Positions 61,615 through 64,000 of a stretch of DNA of 64,000 nucleotides are shown here, in pieces; within the stretch, counting starts at the first letter, position 1; every line of letters starts with the position of its first letter. The stretch lies in assembly GCF_004119455.1 (NCBI RefSeq), contig NZ_NRQT01000001.1, positions 744,001 through 808,000 of the forward strand. The letters run 5' to 3'. The notes under the pieces were generated by a model that worked only from the letters and a program-made list of their open reading frames with translations, was not told the origin of the DNA and searched no databases. A program made the position numbers and the translations under genes. This stretch comes from Chryseobacterium sp. CH25. Lineage in GTDB: Bacteria > Bacteroidota > Bacteroidia > Flavobacteriales > Weeksellaceae.

Positions 61615-62622
61615 TTAGTGGGCATATTTTGTTGGAAGATCCGGATAAGCATCTTTTAATGGAATCGTTTTTCCTCCTTTAGATATTTCAGCCTTTGGAT
61701 AAGCGTTTTTAAATACCTTAAAGGTGATGAGTGCAGGTTCACTACTCTTTATCTGGTTTAATGCTTTAAAAGCATCCAGGATTTCCTGACTGTCAAAAGA
61801 ATAATTGCTTCCATATCGTTGCGTATTTCCCCAATCAATAGAAAACCTGTTTGGAAGATTTCTCAGTTTTGCATCTTCATAAGTTTCATTTTCAGTTCTC
61901 ATTGATTTACCATCAAAAGCATACACTGAAATTTCTGAAACATCTTCTGAATTTTCGGTTTCAACTTTCACCATCCATGTATATTTTTGAATAAGAACAT
62001 CTGAATAATCTGAAATCCCTTTCAGAGAAGGAAAGTCATTATATTTTTCGCCTGCATATTCTCTGTACACCAACATTTTCAATGTTCCCGGAATTTCTTT
62101 TGCCAGAAAACCTTCTATTAATTTTGATCCGAAATTCTTATTTTCCGGCTGTTCAATCTTCAATAATATCTTGCCTTTTGGCTGAATTTCCATTTTCAAA
62201 TCTATTCCAAGACTCTTATTATCCAAAGCGTTCTGCATTTTTTCCAAAGGAAGCTTTGTATTCAACTGATAAAACTTTTTCTCTTCAACAGAAAAATATT
62301 TAACAGACAAAGAGTCTGGTAACAGATCATCCTGAGACCAAAAATAAGCAGAATCTGTTCCTTTTGAAACAATTAATTTGGGAGAGTTATAATCTAATCT
62401 GTTTTCAGAATTATTAAAAGTATTGATAAAAACCACATCAAGGATTTTAAGCATTCCTGACTTTTCATCTGTAGAATCCGGGGACACACTGATGATCTTT
62501 GCTGACCATTTTACTTTATTAAATTCCTTTTTTTGTATTAAAGCAATTCCATAAAGAAGAACCAGTACGATAAAAACGCCTGCCAGACCAAGATTCATAT
62601 AATCCACAACTGTTTTCTTCAT
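61615..62622 (-). CDS. Hypothetical membrane-anchored protein (DUF2931-like)
   Basis: 335 residues with one N-terminal transmembrane helix (LGLAGVFIVLVLLYGIALI). The extracytoplasmic body includes LPDSLSVKYFSVEEKKFYQLNTKLPLEKM followed by MEIQPKGKILLKIEQP, a strand pattern like that of DUF2931 proteins; I am not certain. It is followed by a 93-residue membrane-protein gene upstream, only 4 bases apart, so they are co-transcribed. Function unknown. Confidence 0.7.
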   Translation of the reverse strand: MKKTVVDYMNLGLAGVFIVLVLLYGIALIQKKEFNKVKWSAKIISVSPDSTDEKSGMLKILDVVFINTFNNSENRLDYNSPKLIVSKGTDSAYFWSQDDLLPDSLSVKYFSVEEKKFYQLNTKLPLEKMQNALDNKSLGIDLKMEIQPKGKILLKIEQPENKNFGSKLIEGFLAKEIPGTLKMLVYREYAGEKYNDFPSLKGISDYSDVLIQKYTWMVKVETENSEDVSEISVYAFDGKSMRTENETYEDAKLRNLPNRFSIDWGNTQRYGSNYSFDSQEILDAFKALNQIKSSEPALITFKVFKNAYPKAEISKGGKTIPLKDAYPDLPTKYAH

Positions 62623-62626
62623 ACTC

Positions 62627-62908
62627 TTAATGTTGATAAGCTCTTCCCAAGGCTCCTAAATAAGACAGTGCTACAAATGCCAGAAGGGAAACAATTACAA
62701 TAAAGAAAGTAAAATACCTGAATGATTTCTTATATCTGGATTCTCTGAGAAACGAATTAAGAACTACAGAAACAGTTGGAATCAAAAAGCACATAAAAGC
62801 TAAGGATAAACCTTCCCCCATCTCAAAATCTATATAATCCAAGTAGTTGATCAGCAATACCTGAATGCAAAACAATAGAATAACAGTAAGAAACGGGTTA
62901 TTTTTCAT
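62627..62908 (-). CDS. Small three-helix membrane protein
   Basis: 93 residues with three hydrophobic stretches (8-24, 34-53, 66-85) and a basic loop (RESRYKKSFR). No family recognised. Tightly spaced between the RsmI-like gene (10 bases) and the DUF2931-like gene (4 bases), an apparent three-gene operon. Confidence 0.7.
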   Translation of the reverse strand: MKNNPFLTVILLFCIQVLLINYLDYIDFEMGEGLSLAFMCFLIPTVSVVLNSFLRESRYKKSFRYFTFFIVIVSLLAFVALSYLGALGRAYQH

Positions 62909-62918
62909 TATTAGTTTT

Positions 62919-63617
62919 TTATTTTCCTAATACAAACACTGCGGGAACTTTATGAAGCTCAGGCTTTTGTTTCTGCCAGTCTTTGATTGTTTTTGTCTTA
63001 ATAAACTCATGCTCTGGATCATTGATATTAGCAGCAATACAAAGCTTGGTATTAGGAGACAGAAATTTAGTCAAATCTTCAATAAGTTGGTTATTTCTGT
63101 AAGGAGTTTCCATAAAAATCTGAGAATAGCCAGTTCTTTGAACTAAACTTTCCAGCTGTTGAATCTGCTTCTTTTTCTCTCCTTTATCAATTGGAAGATA
63201 TCCGTTGAAAGTGAACTCCTGTCCGTTGAATCCGCTTGAAATTAAAGCCAGAATAATAGAAGAAGGACCTGAAATAGGAACTACCTGGATATTTTTCTCA
63301 TGGCACCATTTTACCATCAGATTTCCCGGATCTGCAATACATGGTAATCCTGCTTCAGAAAGTAATCCGAAGTCCTGCCCTTTCAGCATCATCTGCTGAG
63401 CTTCTTTAATATCCGCGTTTTCCGTATACTTATCCAGTAAAAACAGCTTCAGATCTGCCTGTTTCTTTTCAGGAGCAAAGAATTTAACAACCTTTCTGGC
63501 TGTTTTCTCATTTTCCACGAAGAAGTAATCCGTTTGCATGATATAGTCTTTTATAACGGGTGCAAAATGAGTAATAGAAGTGTTTTCTGATAAGTAAGCA
63601 GGGAGTAAAAAAAGCAT
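62919..63617 (-). CDS. RsmI-like tetrapyrrole-methylase-family methyltransferase
   Basis: 232 residues. LSEAGLPCIADPGNLMVKW and PISGPSSIILALISSGFNG are the SAM-binding loops of the tetrapyrrole methylase fold in its RsmI form (16S rRNA cytidine 1402 2'-O-methylation). FMETPYRNNQLIEDL is also typical. Shorter than full-length RsmI and lacking its C-terminal extension, so it may be the second, less studied flavobacterial paralogue. The start is the first ATG. Confidence 0.85.
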   Translation of the reverse strand: MLFLLPAYLSENTSITHFAPVIKDYIMQTDYFFVENEKTARKVVKFFAPEKKQADLKLFLLDKYTENADIKEAQQMMLKGQDFGLLSEAGLPCIADPGNLMVKWCHEKNIQVVPISGPSSIILALISSGFNGQEFTFNGYLPIDKGEKKKQIQQLESLVQRTGYSQIFMETPYRNNQLIEDLTKFLSPNTKLCIAANINDPEHEFIKTKTIKDWQKQKPELHKVPAVFVLGK

Positions 63618-63621
63618 TGTT

Positions 63622-64000
63622 TTATTTTTTAGTTCTTTCGTTTAGTGAAGGTTGTGGGAAGTATTTGGCAAGGTCCATAGAAAAGGTAACAGAGGTTATT
63701 TTCCAGGTACCGTTGATTTTCATCAGTGTCCAGATTTCTTTCCCCCAGTTTTCCATTTTACCGTCATACCAAAAGCTGTAATCGAAATTGGCAGAAGCTA
63801 CTGCTCCATCTTCAACGATTTTTATATTGTCAAATTTTTCTTCAGACTTGTTGTCTTTAAAGCTTTTGATGAAAGCTTTATAATCATCAGCAAAATAATA
63901 TTCTGCCTTGGGATTCTTTTCCAGACGTTTCGCCTGTGTTCTGTCTTTATAGATTCCGGTCCAGAGTACAGGTTCCTGGAATAAGGACAGATATTGAGCT
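63622..64000 (-). CDS. NTF2-like protein, 5' end outside window
   Basis: The minus-strand frame stops at 63622 and is open to the window edge (about 125 residues visible). The sequence AQYLSLFQEPVLWTGIYKDRTQAK, ADDYKAFIKSF, and GKEIWTLMKINGTWKITSVTFSM shows the NTF2/SnoaL-like pattern of strands ending in a conserved W-K-I/V strand. It resembles the NTF2-like gene at 18861-19382 in fold but not closely in sequence. Function unknown. Confidence 0.75.
   Translation of the reverse strand, partial: AQYLSLFQEPVLWTGIYKDRTQAKRLEKNPKAEYYFADDYKAFIKSFKDNKSEEKFDNIKIVEDGAVASANFDYSFWYDGKMENWGKEIWTLMKINGTWKITSVTFSMDLAKYFPQPSLNERTKK

Noticed and set aside
1..64000. tRNA, rRNA, CRISPR, insertion sequence or prophage
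   Set aside because: No cloverleaf-like segment, transposase, integrase, spaced direct-repeat array or phage gene was seen in reading both strands.

Overview
The window is low-GC chromosomal DNA from a flavobacterium (Bacteroidota), most like Chryseobacterium. The signs are a type IX secretion (T9SS) C-terminal domain, a SusC/SusD/SusE/GH97 glycan locus, many short lipoproteins, TAnnTTTG promoter boxes without Shine-Dalgarno sequences, and short 'LSREQLKNVSG'-type leader peptides. I see no tRNA, rRNA, CRISPR array, insertion sequence or prophage.

Layout, left to right. 1-7.3 kb: end of a TPR protein, a DEAD-box helicase, a calcium-loop secreted protein, a UbiB/ABC1 kinase, two tandem 56-aa six-cysteine peptides, and a GNAT-nitrilase fusion. 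7.3-15 kb: purine genes on the minus strand (purM, purN, purH, purD, then guaA), with two orphan genes between them and a candidate small RNA upstream of purM. 15-21.3 kb: an FMN reductase, a pirin, a lipocalin-like lipoprotein, and an alpha-glucan set (SLC45-type transporter, NTF2-like protein, GH13 amylase). 21.4-33.5 kb: a secreted-protein/giant RHS locus with a possible lipoprotein immunity gene. 34-39.6 kb: a sterol desaturase-like protein and a compact RiPP operon (precursor peptide, radical SAM/SPASM enzyme, two paralogous HxD...H oxygenase-like proteins, two-lobed aspartic protease-like exported protein). 39.6-47.4 kb: SusC-SusD-SusE-GH97 starch/maltodextrin locus. 47.6-64 kb: metG, a membrane protein, a methyltransferase, siderophore uptake genes, an AraC/TolC/EmrA/EmrB efflux cluster, a Mpo1-like protein, DUF4349 and other membrane proteins, an RsmI-like methylase and the end of an NTF2-like gene.

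The most interesting candidate system is the RiPP operon at 35.1-39.6 kb. Its genes overlap or nearly abut, and a strong hairpin separates the precursor from its enzymes. Tandem oxygenase-like enzymes next to a SPASM maturase are not a combination I can match to a described family.

A caution on quality: five genes (T9SS protein, RHS protein twice, EmrA, TolC) are each broken by an apparent one-base contraction of a short homopolymer. Restoring one base at each site gives one continuous, family-like protein. This looks more like sequencing error than decay, but the sequence alone cannot decide. Intergenic regions also carry several families of imperfect inverted repeats, several of them touching stop codons.
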